Source: Paenibacillus taihuensis (GTDB lineage: Bacteria > Bacillota > Bacilli > Paenibacillales > Paenibacillaceae). From it: a DNA stretch of 64,000 nt. Below, piece by piece: positions 55,002 to 64,000 of this stretch. The stretch spans positions 1 through 64,000 of the forward strand of contig NZ_QTTN01000017.1 of NCBI RefSeq assembly GCF_003386535.1. The letters are read 5' to 3'. Position numbers and translations under genes: made by a program. Under the pieces are notes generated by a model that worked only from the letters and a program-made list of their open reading frames with translations, was not told the origin of the DNA and did no database searches. The first letter of the stretch is position 1, and each line of letters starts with the position of its first letter.

Positions 55002-58000
55002 ATGAGAGCTTTTGCAATCATATGCGGTCGGCGTTATTGGGCACCACTCTTATTATCTATTCTTGTGGTTGTGCAAGCAGTTGGCATGTTACCGCAGCAG
55101 GCAGCAGCAGATGCTGGTGCTGCAACGTACGCGGAGGGCGGGAAAATTCATTTTGTGCTTCCGAAAGCAGCGCTCGCGATATCGGCGAAAGGTAGTTATA
55201 ACAACTGGAGCGATCCGGCAGTGACGCTGAACGATGAAGACGGAGATGGCGTTTATACGGCTGATATCGCTGTTGATTCGCCGAATCATGAATACGTTTA
55301 CAAGTTTATTGTGAACGGGAATATGATGGACGGTTCTGATTTACCGATCACATCTGATCAGGACAGCAACATTCATCTTGCTTATACGCCGAAGCTCAAG
55401 GTGGCGGGCGGCTTCGATACGAATGCGTTTGGCGTGCAGCATGAAATGCCGCTCGTATCGGATGCTTATCAATTCACGACCGACACGCTCGCTGACAGCG
55501 TTTATTCTTATAAGTTCATTTCGGGAGCGGATGGCTTGCCAGATATTTGGTTCAACGATCCGACGAACAGCAACATCTCGGGCGGCAATAACAAAATAAC
55601 TGTCGGAACGCCGCCGGTGTCCTCTGTTGCGGCGGATACCTTCGTCGATCAGCCGGGCGGCAACCACAAATGGGTTGTTGTCGGCTCTTTCCAGGGCTGG
55701 AGCAACGGCTCTACAGAAACGCAGATGAAGCATCTCGTCGGCGAATTCTACGCCTATTCGACCGTGTTGGATGCCGGCCAGTATGAGTTCAAAGTCGTAC
55801 ATCAAGGGACATGGGACGGCTATTCTAACAATGGCAACAACATCTCCTTTACCCTAGCGGCTCAGACGAAAGTGAACTTCTACGTGAATGATGAGCTGGG
55901 TCAGGTGCGGATCAGCTTGCCGAATGTCGCGGGTGCTGCGCAATATGTGCCTTCGATAGATGCCGCGAATTGGCCGCGTCTTGTAGGTGATATCCAGAAA
56001 GTATTCGGCGAGGCGGAATGGTCACCTGACAAAGCGAAGCAAATGTTCGTCGACTATAATTTCGACGGCTCGCTGTTCAAGCTGCAGCGGACGCTTCCGG
56101 CAGGCCGATATGCAATGAAGATTGTAGAGGGCGATGACTGGGATGGGAATGTGAATAACTATGGCACGGGCAATGAAGATTTCATTCTTCAAACGCTTGA
56201 TCTCGCGGACGTCACGTTCTCGACGGTACTCGCAGACCGTACCATTACGACGAACTATAAGCCGGCGGATAGTCAATTCGATGGCATGATTCATCGCGAC
56301 AAGCTGGTGTTCGACTCCCGCTCGGTTACGTACAAGAAGCCTTTCGGCGCGATCAAGGAAGGCTCGGAGGATGTGACCCTGCGCATTGCTGCAGAGGCTG
56401 GAGACGCACAGATCGTGCGCGCCGAGCTCACCAACCCGGAAGGGCTTGCTTCGACGTTTGATATGCATAAGGCAACTTCGTTCAATGATAAGGATTATTG
56501 GGAAGTAACGATTCCGGCTTCAACGTTCCAAGGCATTGGCGTATGGGGATACAAATTTATTCTCATCGACGGGCCTTCGAAGGTGGAATACGGGGATGAC
56601 AGTTCACGCGGCGGCAGCGGCGCATCGGCGGACGAAGGCGCGCTCCCGTATGATTTGACCGTTTACGAGAAAGATTTTCACACGCCGGATTGGATGAAGA
56701 ATGCGGTTGTATATCAAATATTCCCTGATCGGTTCATGGATGGCGACAAAACGAACAATCGTTCCAAGCTCGTTGACGGCTACCGCGGCGGCGATGTACT
56801 GCCGGGCGAGACGTTGACAGAGAAGAATGGTCACAAGCTGCAATATTTTGACGGAGGAGTTCCAAACGATCCAGCATCGGGTCAGGTAGATGGAACTTGG
56901 TCTGACGTGCCAGAGAACCCGGATCGGACGACGCCGGAGCAGCAGCCTTATTTCCCAGGGGCGACTACCGATGGCTTATGGACGAATGAATTCTATGGCG
57001 GCGACATCGAGGGCGCTTCGCAGAAGCTTGACTATTTAAAATCGATTGGCGTCAATGTCATTTACTTCAACCCAATCGCCTGGGCGGCTTCTAACCATAA
57101 ATATGATGCGACAGACTACCAGCATCTTGATCCAATGTTCGGAGAGCCGGTTTACAATACTCCGGGAGACCCGACCTCGGGACTGAACTATGAAGCAACA
57201 CGCGTTGCTTCGGACCGAGTGTTCACGGACTTCACGAAGAAAGCGAGCGAAATGGGCTTCAAGCTGATCGTAGACGGCGTGTTCAACCACGTTGGAGATG
57301 ACTCGATCTACTTCGACCGCTATGAGAAATATCCCGAAATCGGCGCATACGAGTTCTGGGCGAAGGTGTATGACAAAGTGAACAAGAATGGTGCGACGCT
57401 CGAAGAGGCGAAGCAGCAGACGATCAACGCGTTTACGGCTCAGATTAATCCTGCAACGGGGAAGCATTATGCGTACCCTGCTGATTTTGACTTCACCAAC
57501 TGGTTTACGGTTTCGAATGAGCAGGTAGATGGGCACTACAAATATGAAGGCTGGTGGGGCTATGATTCGTTGCCTGTCATTGATGCACCGCAAGCGTCGG
57601 AAGGCGACAGCGAAGGGCTGCCCGGCAACCACGAGTGGAACGTGCAAGGCTATCGCGATCTCGTAATCGGTCATGATTTGAACGGCAAGTCCGACGAAGA
57701 GGCGGAAGCGATGATGCAGAAAGCCAACTCGCAGCGCTGGGAGTGGATGGGGGCAACCGGCTGGCGTCTTGACGTTGCGCCTGACGTATCCTCCGGTACA
57801 TGGGAGCAGTTCCGCAAAGCTGTCAAATCTACGGTTGGCCGCACGGACAGCAACGGCAACAAGGTTCCGGATCCGATCATTCTTGGCGAAGAGTGGGGAG
57901 TTGCAACTCGTTTCCTGCTCGGTGATCAATTCGACTCGGTTATGAACTATCGTTTCCGCGGCGCGCTGCAAAGCTTCATTATTAGCGGCAATGCCAAGCA

Positions 58001-61000
58001 GTTCAACGACGCATTGGAATCGATCCGTGAGGATTATCCGGCTGAGGCATGGCAAGTGATGCTGAATCTGGTTGATTCCCACGATACGATCCGCTCCATT
58101 ACGAAATATGACAAGCCGGAGTGGGAAGAAGAGCATTTGGCGATTGCTCCTGAAGCATCGGATAAAGCACTTAAGATGCAGGCGCTCACAGCTATTTTCC
58201 AAATGGGGTACCCAGGCGCACCTACAATCTATTATGGCGATGAGGTCGGCTTGACAGGCACGAAGGACCCGGATTCACGCCGTACATTCCCATGGGAACG
58301 GGTGTCTGGCGCGAGTGGCAATTATGCCGGCGTTGGCAAATATGCATCGTTGTTTGACACGTACCAGAAAGCAGCCAATGCTCGCCAGAACAATGAAGCA
58401 TTCCGCACAGGCGAGCTGAAGAACGCATACAATCAGGGCGATGTCATTGCGTATGCGCGCAAGACAGATAAGCATGCGGGTCTTGTCGTCGTGAACCGAG
58501 GCACATCGGACGTTACGATTCAGGCGAATGTTGCCGGGTTCTTGCCGGAAGGGCTGAAACTTGCAGATCAACTGGGCAGCAACATGGAAGGAACGGTTTC
58601 AGGCGGCGTTATTGCGTTGACCGTGAAAGCGATGTCAGGTCTGATGATGTCGTCAACGACGGAGCTTGCGCTAGTTCCACAAGTGCTGCATGTAGCTGCA
58701 GTTGGAGGCAATGGCGAGGTTTCGCTGACATGGGACGCTGTCGACGATGCTACGGGCTATAATGTATATCGCGCCGCGATTGAAGGCGGACAATTGGATT
58801 TCGCAGGTCACGCGGATGGAAATACATGGGCGGATACAACCGTGGAGAACGGCAAGAAGTACTACTACACCGTTACCGCCGTTACGGACAGTGGTGAGAG
58901 TCTGCTAAGCGAATATGCGTCAGCGACGCCTTCTTTTACAATCGAGGGAGTTGCCATCACGCAACAATCCGCTCCAGTCACGCTTGGGGTTGGACATAAG
59001 ACTGGAGAGATCGAGGTAACGGTCAACATTCCGGGATTGACTGACAGTTCAACGTATGCCTCCAAAGAAGCGCCAAACCTCATCGCACGCCTTGTTTACT
59101 ACAAGGAAGGCACGGATAAGGCAAAGGCAGAAACGACGAAGCTGCGTTACAAGCAGGACACGGAGAATGGTCGGAAAGTATATTGGGCTTCCTTTGAGCC
59201 GATAGAAACGGGCGCCTACTATTTCTTCGCCCAAGTATCGAGCGATAATGGATTCACCTTCTCTGAGTCGACCCAGTCCTATGTCGATGTATATGCAGAC
59301 AGTAACGATACGACTGCGCCGGAAGCACCTCTGCTCGCCGACATTACAACGGAGTCGAATCGCGTGCAGTTGAATTGGACCGCCGCACAGTCGGGGGAGA
59401 CGCCGCATCATTACGAGATTTATCGCAAAACGGCGGATTCGGAGTACACACGGATTGCGACTGCCGATAACACAGCGAAATCCTATGTAGATTTTACGGT
59501 GAGTAACGATACGGCTTACACGTATAAAGTGGCAGCAGTAGATGGAGCGTACAATCGCGCTTTCTCCGGAGATCAGTCCGTCACGCCTAAGCTTGTCATG
59601 GTTGATGTGAAGCTGCGCGTTCATCTGCCAAGCTACACGCCGGTTCAAGACGATATCTACTTGGCAGGCGATCTGAACGGTTGGAATTCGTCGGGTTATA
59701 AGCTGAGCGTGCCAAGCGGTGCGACAACACGCGATGTTGTGGAATACAGCTTCAAAATGATGGCCGGCAAGTCTATTCAGTATAAATATACCCGAGGTAC
59801 TTGGGAGACAGAGGCATTGACTTCGCATGCCCGTCTTGCGAATGACACCGTGGATTCCGGCAATTACGCTTACTCATCGACAGATACGAATATGCAGCTC
59901 ACGATCAAGAACCAAGGCGGCAACACGATGGTTGTGGACGATTACGTTCTGCGCTGGGTAGATATGCCGATGATTGTGACGATGCCTCGGATTTCGTATG
60001 GAGATGACATTTCGTATACGACGGATGAAGATACTTTTACGCTAAAAGCGAACGTTCCTTACGGTGTTGACTTTACGATTAACGGTACCCCAATCAAGCC
60101 ATCTGAGATGAGTGCAACGGGTGATGTACTCGTAGAGAATGTTCCACTTAAGGTGGGTAAGAACACATTCACGCTGCATATCGAGCCGAGTGACGAGACG
60201 CTGGGGCTGCCGTGGTATACGGATGCTGGCCGCGCAAGCCAGGCGACGAAGACGTTGAAGCTTGAGATTACAAGAGAAGGCGATGATACAGGCACACCGC
60301 AATCGCCTCCAGATGATCACAACACTCGTACAGATGCAAATAAAGTGACGTTCACGGAGACACAGCTGCAGACAGCAATCAGCAATGCTTCTTATAACGG
60401 TAACGTCGTGCTGAGCGCAGAAGGCAAGAGCCAAGTGGTGCTTCCTGCGAATACAGTCGCTCTGCTCGGAGGCAAGCAGCTCGAGATCAGACAAGGAGAT
60501 GTCGTCATTGCTGTGCCGAGCGAGAACTTGAGCCAGCTGATTGCGCTTGGCGGTCAGCCGTCTGCAGGCGGCAGTATTTCGCTGCAGATGAAACCACTGA
60601 GCGGTCAAGCGAAGCAAGAGCTTCTGAATAGATTGGACCATCAAGCTGACACGCACTTGCAAGGCGCTTCGGAAATTTATGATTTCCGTCTCGCGCAAGT
60701 AGGCGCAGATGGTAAGGAAACAGCAGTGCTCAGTCAGTTTACGAAGCCGATTACACTCACGTTCAAATTGAACGGCGACGCGAACAAGAAGCTTACGGGT
60801 ATCTACTATATTGCGGATAACGGTAAGCTCGAATATGTGGGAGGCAAGCTGAACGCAGATGGTACGATGACTGTGGAAGTGGTTCACTTCTCCAGCTATG
60901 CGGCTCTGGAATACGACAAATCGTTCGTTGATGTCCCGCTCTCGCACTGGGCGGCGTCGATGGTAAGAGAGCTGGCTTCGAAGCATATCGTGAACGGGAC

Positions 61001-61460
61001 AGAAGAGAGGCGCTTCGAGCCGGGCCGCAGCGTATCGCGTGCGGAGTTCGCGGCATTGCTTGTACGCGCTTTGGAGCTGAAGTCAGCGAAGCCAGCTGCT
61101 TTCGAAGATGTACCTGCGAGCGCATGGTACGCCGGTGACGTGGCGGCAGCGGCGGAAGCTGGCATTGTTCACGGCCGCAGTGCAGCGTCATTCGCGCCGA
61201 ATGATTCGATTACTCGCGAGGAAATGGCAAGCATGCTTATTCGTGCGTACGAAGCGAAGAATGGCAACAAGGAAGGAAGCGGGGCGGAGCTAGTCTTCAA
61301 GGATGCAGAGATGATCAGTGCTTGGGCGAGGGATGCGGTTCAAGCGGGCGTTAAGCTTGGTCTTCTTAACGGGATAGACGGCGGGCACTTCGATCCGAAA
61401 GGCAGCACGACACGCGCGGAAAGCGCGAAAGTCATCTACAAGCTGCTTGGTTTGGAATAG
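55002..61460 (+). CDS. SLH-anchored amylopullulanase-like GH13 enzyme
   Basis: A secreted, cell-surface starch-degrading enzyme of 2152 aa. Order: signal peptide (about 1-36); starch-binding or CBM48-like beta modules (about 45-560, with SYNNWSDP and SFQGWSNG); GH13 catalytic barrel (about 565-1150) with DGVFNH (758), GWRLDVA (nucleophile D924), ILGEEWG (acid/base near 963) and VDSHDT (1024-1029). Two fibronectin III domains follow (about 1225-1310, 1436-1530), then a CBM20-like module with LAGDLNGWN (about 1535-1650), beta linkers, and three SLH repeats (from 1974) that bind the cell wall. The cre-like promoter implies glucose repression. Whether it cuts alpha-1,6 as well as alpha-1,4 bonds is not decided by sequence. 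Confidence 0.93.
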   Translation: MRAFAIICGRRYWAPLLLSILVVVQAVGMLPQQAAADAGAATYAEGGKIHFVLPKAALAISAKGSYNNWSDPAVTLNDEDGDGVYTADIAVDSPNHEYVYKFIVNGNMMDGSDLPITSDQDSNIHLAYTPKLKVAGGFDTNAFGVQHEMPLVSDAYQFTTDTLADSVYSYKFISGADGLPDIWFNDPTNSNISGGNNKITVGTPPVSSVAADTFVDQPGGNHKWVVVGSFQGWSNGSTETQMKHLVGEFYAYSTVLDAGQYEFKVVHQGTWDGYSNNGNNISFTLAAQTKVNFYVNDELGQVRISLPNVAGAAQYVPSIDAANWPRLVGDIQKVFGEAEWSPDKAKQMFVDYNFDGSLFKLQRTLPAGRYAMKIVEGDDWDGNVNNYGTGNEDFILQTLDLADVTFSTVLADRTITTNYKPADSQFDGMIHRDKLVFDSRSVTYKKPFGAIKEGSEDVTLRIAAEAGDAQIVRAELTNPEGLASTFDMHKATSFNDKDYWEVTIPASTFQGIGVWGYKFILIDGPSKVEYGDDSSRGGSGASADEGALPYDLTVYEKDFHTPDWMKNAVVYQIFPDRFMDGDKTNNRSKLVDGYRGGDVLPGETLTEKNGHKLQYFDGGVPNDPASGQVDGTWSDVPENPDRTTPEQQPYFPGATTDGLWTNEFYGGDIEGASQKLDYLKSIGVNVIYFNPIAWAASNHKYDATDYQHLDPMFGEPVYNTPGDPTSGLNYEATRVASDRVFTDFTKKASEMGFKLIVDGVFNHVGDDSIYFDRYEKYPEIGAYEFWAKVYDKVNKNGATLEEAKQQTINAFTAQINPATGKHYAYPADFDFTNWFTVSNEQVDGHYKYEGWWGYDSLPVIDAPQASEGDSEGLPGNHEWNVQGYRDLVIGHDLNGKSDEEAEAMMQKANSQRWEWMGATGWRLDVAPDVSSGTWEQFRKAVKSTVGRTDSNGNKVPDPIILGEEWGVATRFLLGDQFDSVMNYRFRGALQSFIISGNAKQFNDALESIREDYPAEAWQVMLNLVDSHDTIRSITKYDKPEWEEEHLAIAPEASDKALKMQALTAIFQMGYPGAPTIYYGDEVGLTGTKDPDSRRTFPWERVSGASGNYAGVGKYASLFDTYQKAANARQNNEAFRTGELKNAYNQGDVIAYARKTDKHAGLVVVNRGTSDVTIQANVAGFLPEGLKLADQLGSNMEGTVSGGVIALTVKAMSGLMMSSTTELALVPQVLHVAAVGGNGEVSLTWDAVDDATGYNVYRAAIEGGQLDFAGHADGNTWADTTVENGKKYYYTVTAVTDSGESLLSEYASATPSFTIEGVAITQQSAPVTLGVGHKTGEIEVTVNIPGLTDSSTYASKEAPNLIARLVYYKEGTDKAKAETTKLRYKQDTENGRKVYWASFEPIETGAYYFFAQVSSDNGFTFSESTQSYVDVYADSNDTTAPEAPLLADITTESNRVQLNWTAAQSGETPHHYEIYRKTADSEYTRIATADNTAKSYVDFTVSNDTAYTYKVAAVDGAYNRAFSGDQSVTPKLVMVDVKLRVHLPSYTPVQDDIYLAGDLNGWNSSGYKLSVPSGATTRDVVEYSFKMMAGKSIQYKYTRGTWETEALTSHARLANDTVDSGNYAYSSTDTNMQLTIKNQGGNTMVVDDYVLRWVDMPMIVTMPRISYGDDISYTTDEDTFTLKANVPYGVDFTINGTPIKPSEMSATGDVLVENVPLKVGKNTFTLHIEPSDETLGLPWYTDAGRASQATKTLKLEITREGDDTGTPQSPPDDHNTRTDANKVTFTETQLQTAISNASYNGNVVLSAEGKSQVVLPANTVALLGGKQLEIRQGDVVIAVPSENLSQLIALGGQPSAGGSISLQMKPLSGQAKQELLNRLDHQADTHLQGASEIYDFRLAQVGADGKETAVLSQFTKPITLTFKLNGDANKKLTGIYYIADNGKLEYVGGKLNADGTMTVEVVHFSSYAALEYDKSFVDVPLSHWAASMVRELASKHIVNGTEERRFEPGRSVSRAEFAALLVRALELKSAKPAAFEDVPASAWYAGDVAAAAEAGIVHGRSAASFAPNDSITREEMASMLIRAYEAKNGNKEGSGAELVFKDAEMISAWARDAVQAGVKLGLLNGIDGGHFDPKGSTTRAESAKVIYKLLGLE

Positions 61461-61469
61461 TTAAGAAAG

Positions 61470-61513
61470 AAAGGACCTCAGACGCCACTTTATGGTGGTG
61501 TCTGAGGTCCTTT
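61470..61513. terminator. Bidirectional terminator between the amylopullulanase gene and ytvI
   Basis: Long arms (61470-61488, 61495-61513) pair almost perfectly with A and T ends, so both convergent genes can be terminated. Confidence 0.92.
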
Positions 61514-61543
61514 TCTAGTTCATTTGGTTGTTCATTTAGCCGG

Positions 61544-62659
61544 TCATTTAGGCCCTCGGACGACGAACGAATACAGGTCTCGAAACACATTTGCCTTATG
61601 TATCGTTGACAGTATGACAAGTGAAACGGGCCCGATAATGAGGCCGATGACGCCGAACAGCTTAAGCCCGACGAACATCGCGATTAGTGTCGGCAGCGCT
61701 TCGAGCCCGACGCTGCTTGCGAGTACCTTCGGCTCGATCATTTGCCTGCAGACCAGAATGATCCCGTAGAGGATCGATAAGCTTATACCAAGCGAGACTT
61801 CACCATAGATGAACGTATACGCGATCCATGGAATCATCGCAGCGCCAACACCGAGATAAGGCAGCAGATCGACGAGGCCGATGAGCATTCCTATCGTAAT
61901 CGCATAATCGACACCGATGATGAGCAAGCCGATCGTTACCACAATGGCCGTAATTGAAATCATAATAAATTGGGCGCGCAAGTAGCCGAATAAAGCTTTT
62001 TGCAGGTCGACCCAGACAACGGATGTGGATTGTCTGATTTGTTCCGGGAACCAGTTCGTCATCCGCTTGACATAAATGGACCAATCTTTCGATATGAAGA
62101 ATGCGGCAAGCAGAACGACTACCGAGATTGTGGCTACATTTGGCAAGGAAGTAATAATATTCACAATACCATTTAAGAAATAGGTTATAATATTGGTACT
62201 TGTTTGTGCGAGCAAATTGGCCGTATCGGATATTCGGGCGTTAATGGTCTCGTGATAGTTCGGATTGGCATCGTAGAAGGAATTGAGCTTGTCGATCAGG
62301 TTTTGAATTTCCGGCGAGGCGGCAATCGACTTGAATTCATCACTCCACCAGTCGATAGAGTTGCTGAGCGATTTCGACAAGTGTATGATTTCGACAACGA
62401 TGCGCGTCACGAGAGCGGACACTATGGTAAGCATCGCTGCGACGAAGACAAGCAGCGTCAGAGTGACACCAATCCACCGCGGCAGCTTCAGTCTCCGGTT
62501 CAGCATGTTAACGATCGGATTAATGGCATAAGCGAGAAGCCAGCCGAGTAAAAAAGGATATACGAGAGGCGTTACATAGATAACAGCCAGCACTGCGCCT
62601 ATCAGTCCGATAAGCAGCAGAAACGCGCGCCATACCCGTTTCCAAATGACACGATCCAT
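61544..62659 (-). CDS. ytvI: AI-2E transporter family protein YtvI
   Basis: A 371-aa polytopic membrane protein of the AI-2E/UPF0118 family with about seven or eight helices. It shows the N-terminal helix pair with WLLAYAINPIVNMLNRR, a large extracytoplasmic segment (about residues 85-150), and a GLVDLLPYLGVGAAMIPW loop near 280. AAGGAGTGA lies 8 bp before the ATG. In Bacillus ytvI follows fxsA; here the giant amylase gene sits between them. Transported substrate unknown. Confidence 0.92.
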   Translation of the reverse strand: MDRVIWKRVWRAFLLLIGLIGAVLAVIYVTPLVYPFLLGWLLAYAINPIVNMLNRRLKLPRWIGVTLTLLVFVAAMLTIVSALVTRIVVEIIHLSKSLSNSIDWWSDEFKSIAASPEIQNLIDKLNSFYDANPNYHETINARISDTANLLAQTSTNIITYFLNGIVNIITSLPNVATISVVVLLAAFFISKDWSIYVKRMTNWFPEQIRQSTSVVWVDLQKALFGYLRAQFIMISITAIVVTIGLLIIGVDYAITIGMLIGLVDLLPYLGVGAAMIPWIAYTFIYGEVSLGISLSILYGIILVCRQMIEPKVLASSVGLEALPTLIAMFVGLKLFGVIGLIIGPVSLVILSTIHKANVFRDLYSFVVRGPK

Positions 62660-62781
62660 CTAACGATCACTCCTTATAAAATGCATAGCGGTATAGTATT
62701 TCAACTGAACGGACTTCTTATTGATTAATTGTAGCATAGCCGATGAATCATTTACCAAAAATGTACGAGAGTCCGGACAAC

Positions 62782-62835
62782 TTTACGCCTTGTTTACAAA
62801 TCGTTAACATGTGACGAACATTGGTACTTCATAAT
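62782..62835 (+). promoter_or_regulatory. PhoP box and -10 region of ppk
   Basis: Four direct repeats lie at an exact 11-bp period: TTTACG (62782), TTTACA (62793), TTAACA (62804) and CGAACA (62815), fitting the TTNACA-N5 PhoP box. CATAAT at 62830-62835 follows at promoter distance. This predicts induction of ppk under phosphate starvation. Confidence 0.75.
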
Positions 62836-62867
62836 TGTATTATTCGACAAGCAGGAGGACTACACAA

Positions 62868-64000
62868 ATGAACAAAGCATTGTCGCCCTATGTAAACCGC
62901 GACTTGAGCTGGGTCGAGTTTAATCGCAGAGTGCTGGAGGAAGCGCAGGATCAAGACAATCCGTTATTGGAGCGTGCCAAATTCCTGGCGATCGTCTCAA
63001 GCAACCTCGATGAATTTATGAGTGTGCGCGTAGCGGGCATCCAAGACCAGATGAAGGCTGGGTATACGAAGCGAGATTTTACCGGCTATTCACCTGCAGG
63101 GCTATGGAAACGTCTGATGAAGCGTACAGACCTCATGGTAGCAGACCAATATCGAACCTATCGTGAAGTGCTTCGCGGCTTATCCAAAGAAGGCATCTGC
63201 TTCCGCCAGATCGACGAGCTTAACGCTCAGCAGTTGAAAGCGGTCGACGACTACTTCTTGGATATTGTCTTTCCTGTATTAACGCCGATGGCGGTCGACC
63301 AAAGCCGCCCATTCCCGCTGCTTCATACGAAAGAGCTCTATCTATCTGTACTGCTCGGCCGCGAGAATATGCCCGATGAAGAGGAGCCATTCTTCGCCAT
63401 TGTACAGGTGCCATCGATTCTATCCCGGTTCATACAGCTTCCGAACCGCGTCAATAGCAAGAAGAATGAATTTCTGCTGCTCGAGGAGTTAATTGAGCGG
63501 CATATTAGCACGCTCTTTAACGGTTATACGACGATTGCGGTCGACCCGTTCCGTGTAACTCGTAATGCGGACTTAACGTTGAACGAAGAAGGCGCGGAAG
63601 ATTTGCTCGAAGAGATTGAGAAGGAGCTGCGCCGTCGCCGATGGGGTCTTCCCGTTCGGCTTGAGTACGGCAAGGGCATGCATCCTTATGCGCTGCAAAT
63701 GCTTAACGAAGAGCTCGAGCAAGGCGAGAATGTGTTTGAAATTGATGGGCCGCTGGACCTAAGCTTCTTGATGAAGTTTGCTTTTGCGGTGCCTGGCTAT
63801 GACAATCTTCGGTTCGAACGAATTGAATCCGTCTATCCGCATGAGTTTGACGAAGATGATATGTTCTCTGTCATTCGCCAAGAGGATGTGCTGCTCTACC
63901 ATCCGTATGAGTCGTTCGATGCCGTTACGGATTTCGTGACGGATGCAGCCCATGACCCCGATGTGCTCGCGATCAAAATGACGCTTTACCGGGTCAGCGG
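62868..64000 (+). CDS. ppk: Polyphosphate kinase 1 (5' part, runs off the window)
   Basis: Makes long-chain polyphosphate from ATP. The first 377 residues are visible: NRDLSWVEFNRRVLEEA at residue 9, FLAIVSSNLDEFMSVRVAG near 43, middle-domain DIVFPVLTPMAVDQSRPFP near 140, and DPDVLAIKMTLYRVSG at the edge, just before the catalytic core. The phospho-acceptor histidine lies outside the window. AGGAGGAC precedes the ATG by 7 bp. It is divergent from ytvI and sits behind a PhoP box. Confidence 0.96.
   Translation, partial: MNKALSPYVNRDLSWVEFNRRVLEEAQDQDNPLLERAKFLAIVSSNLDEFMSVRVAGIQDQMKAGYTKRDFTGYSPAGLWKRLMKRTDLMVADQYRTYREVLRGLSKEGICFRQIDELNAQQLKAVDDYFLDIVFPVLTPMAVDQSRPFPLLHTKELYLSVLLGRENMPDEEEPFFAIVQVPSILSRFIQLPNRVNSKKNEFLLLEELIERHISTLFNGYTTIAVDPFRVTRNADLTLNEEGAEDLLEEIEKELRRRRWGLPVRLEYGKGMHPYALQMLNEELEQGENVFEIDGPLDLSFLMKFAFAVPGYDNLRFERIESVYPHEFDEDDMFSVIRQEDVLLYHPYESFDAVTDFVTDAAHDPDVLAIKMTLYRVS

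Noticed and set aside
54712-55017. 101-codon minus-strand frame upstream of the amylopullulanase
   Set aside because: It covers the promoter and cre-like sites of the plus-strand gene and overlaps its start; there is no ribosome site and composition is AT-rich noncoding-like.

Overview
The window looks like a chromosomal segment of a spore-forming Gram-positive bacterium of the Paenibacillaceae (Paenibacillus, Cohnella or a close relative). Three things point there: conserved Bacillales gene order (ytoI-ytpI, ytrHI-dnaE, accDA, pyk, fxsA, ytvI), many sporulation-linked genes (cotJABC, ytrHI, five YheC/YheD-type ATP-grasp proteins), and a very large SLH-anchored starch-degrading enzyme. Most genes have strong Shine-Dalgarno sites, and GTG or TTG starts are common. 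I see no rRNA, tRNA, CRISPR array, prophage or complete insertion sequence. The genus is inference; the gene content is read from the sequence.

Layout. 0.3-8.3 kb (+): an ABC sugar importer (lipoprotein plus two permeases, no ATPase) in a likely operon with a GH38 alpha-mannosidase, a Gfo/Idh/MocA oxidoreductase and a PhyH-type dioxygenase. 8.6-15.2 kb: small membrane proteins, a chemoreceptor, an unrecognised gene, a DUF1805 gene and mtnKA (methionine salvage). 15.3-21.6 kb (+): a DUF1802 gene and the sufCDSUB iron-sulfur assembly operon, followed by a cloverleaf-like structured element. 21.6-28.8 kb: two HD-GYP proteins flanking a molybdopterin cluster (fused MoaD-MoaE, MoaA, a small protein with a molybdopterin-enzyme-like motif), a 5'-nucleotidase-family phosphoesterase and UppP. 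29-34.9 kb (+): YfkAB radical SAM protein, a CNNM/CorC membrane protein, cotJABC, a phosphodiester glycosidase-type membrane protein and a HAD phosphatase.

35.1-41.9 kb (-): five tandem, overlapping ATP-grasp paralogues of the spore-associated YheC/YheD family plus a GNAT acetyltransferase. 42.1-54.6 kb: a core-metabolism block (ytoI, ytpI, ytrI, ytrH, dnaE, a YutG/PgpA-like gene, a small DUF2007-like gene, accD, accA, pyk, a thioesterase, fxsA). The place between accA and pyk where Bacillus has pfkA holds no gene. 55.0-61.5 kb (+): a 2152-residue surface amylopullulanase with cre-like sites upstream. 61.5-64 kb: ytvI (-) and the start of ppk (+) behind a near-ideal PhoP box; ppk runs off the window.

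The most unusual non-coding features are three arrays, each of four short palindromes at about 50-65 bp pitch with a shared AT-rich loop but different stems (8.37, 34.9 and 44.8 kb). Next come the 156-bp cloverleaf-like element behind sufB and a compact multi-hairpin leader before the YutG-like gene. The tandem ATP-grasp operon is the best candidate for an uncharacterised biosynthetic system.
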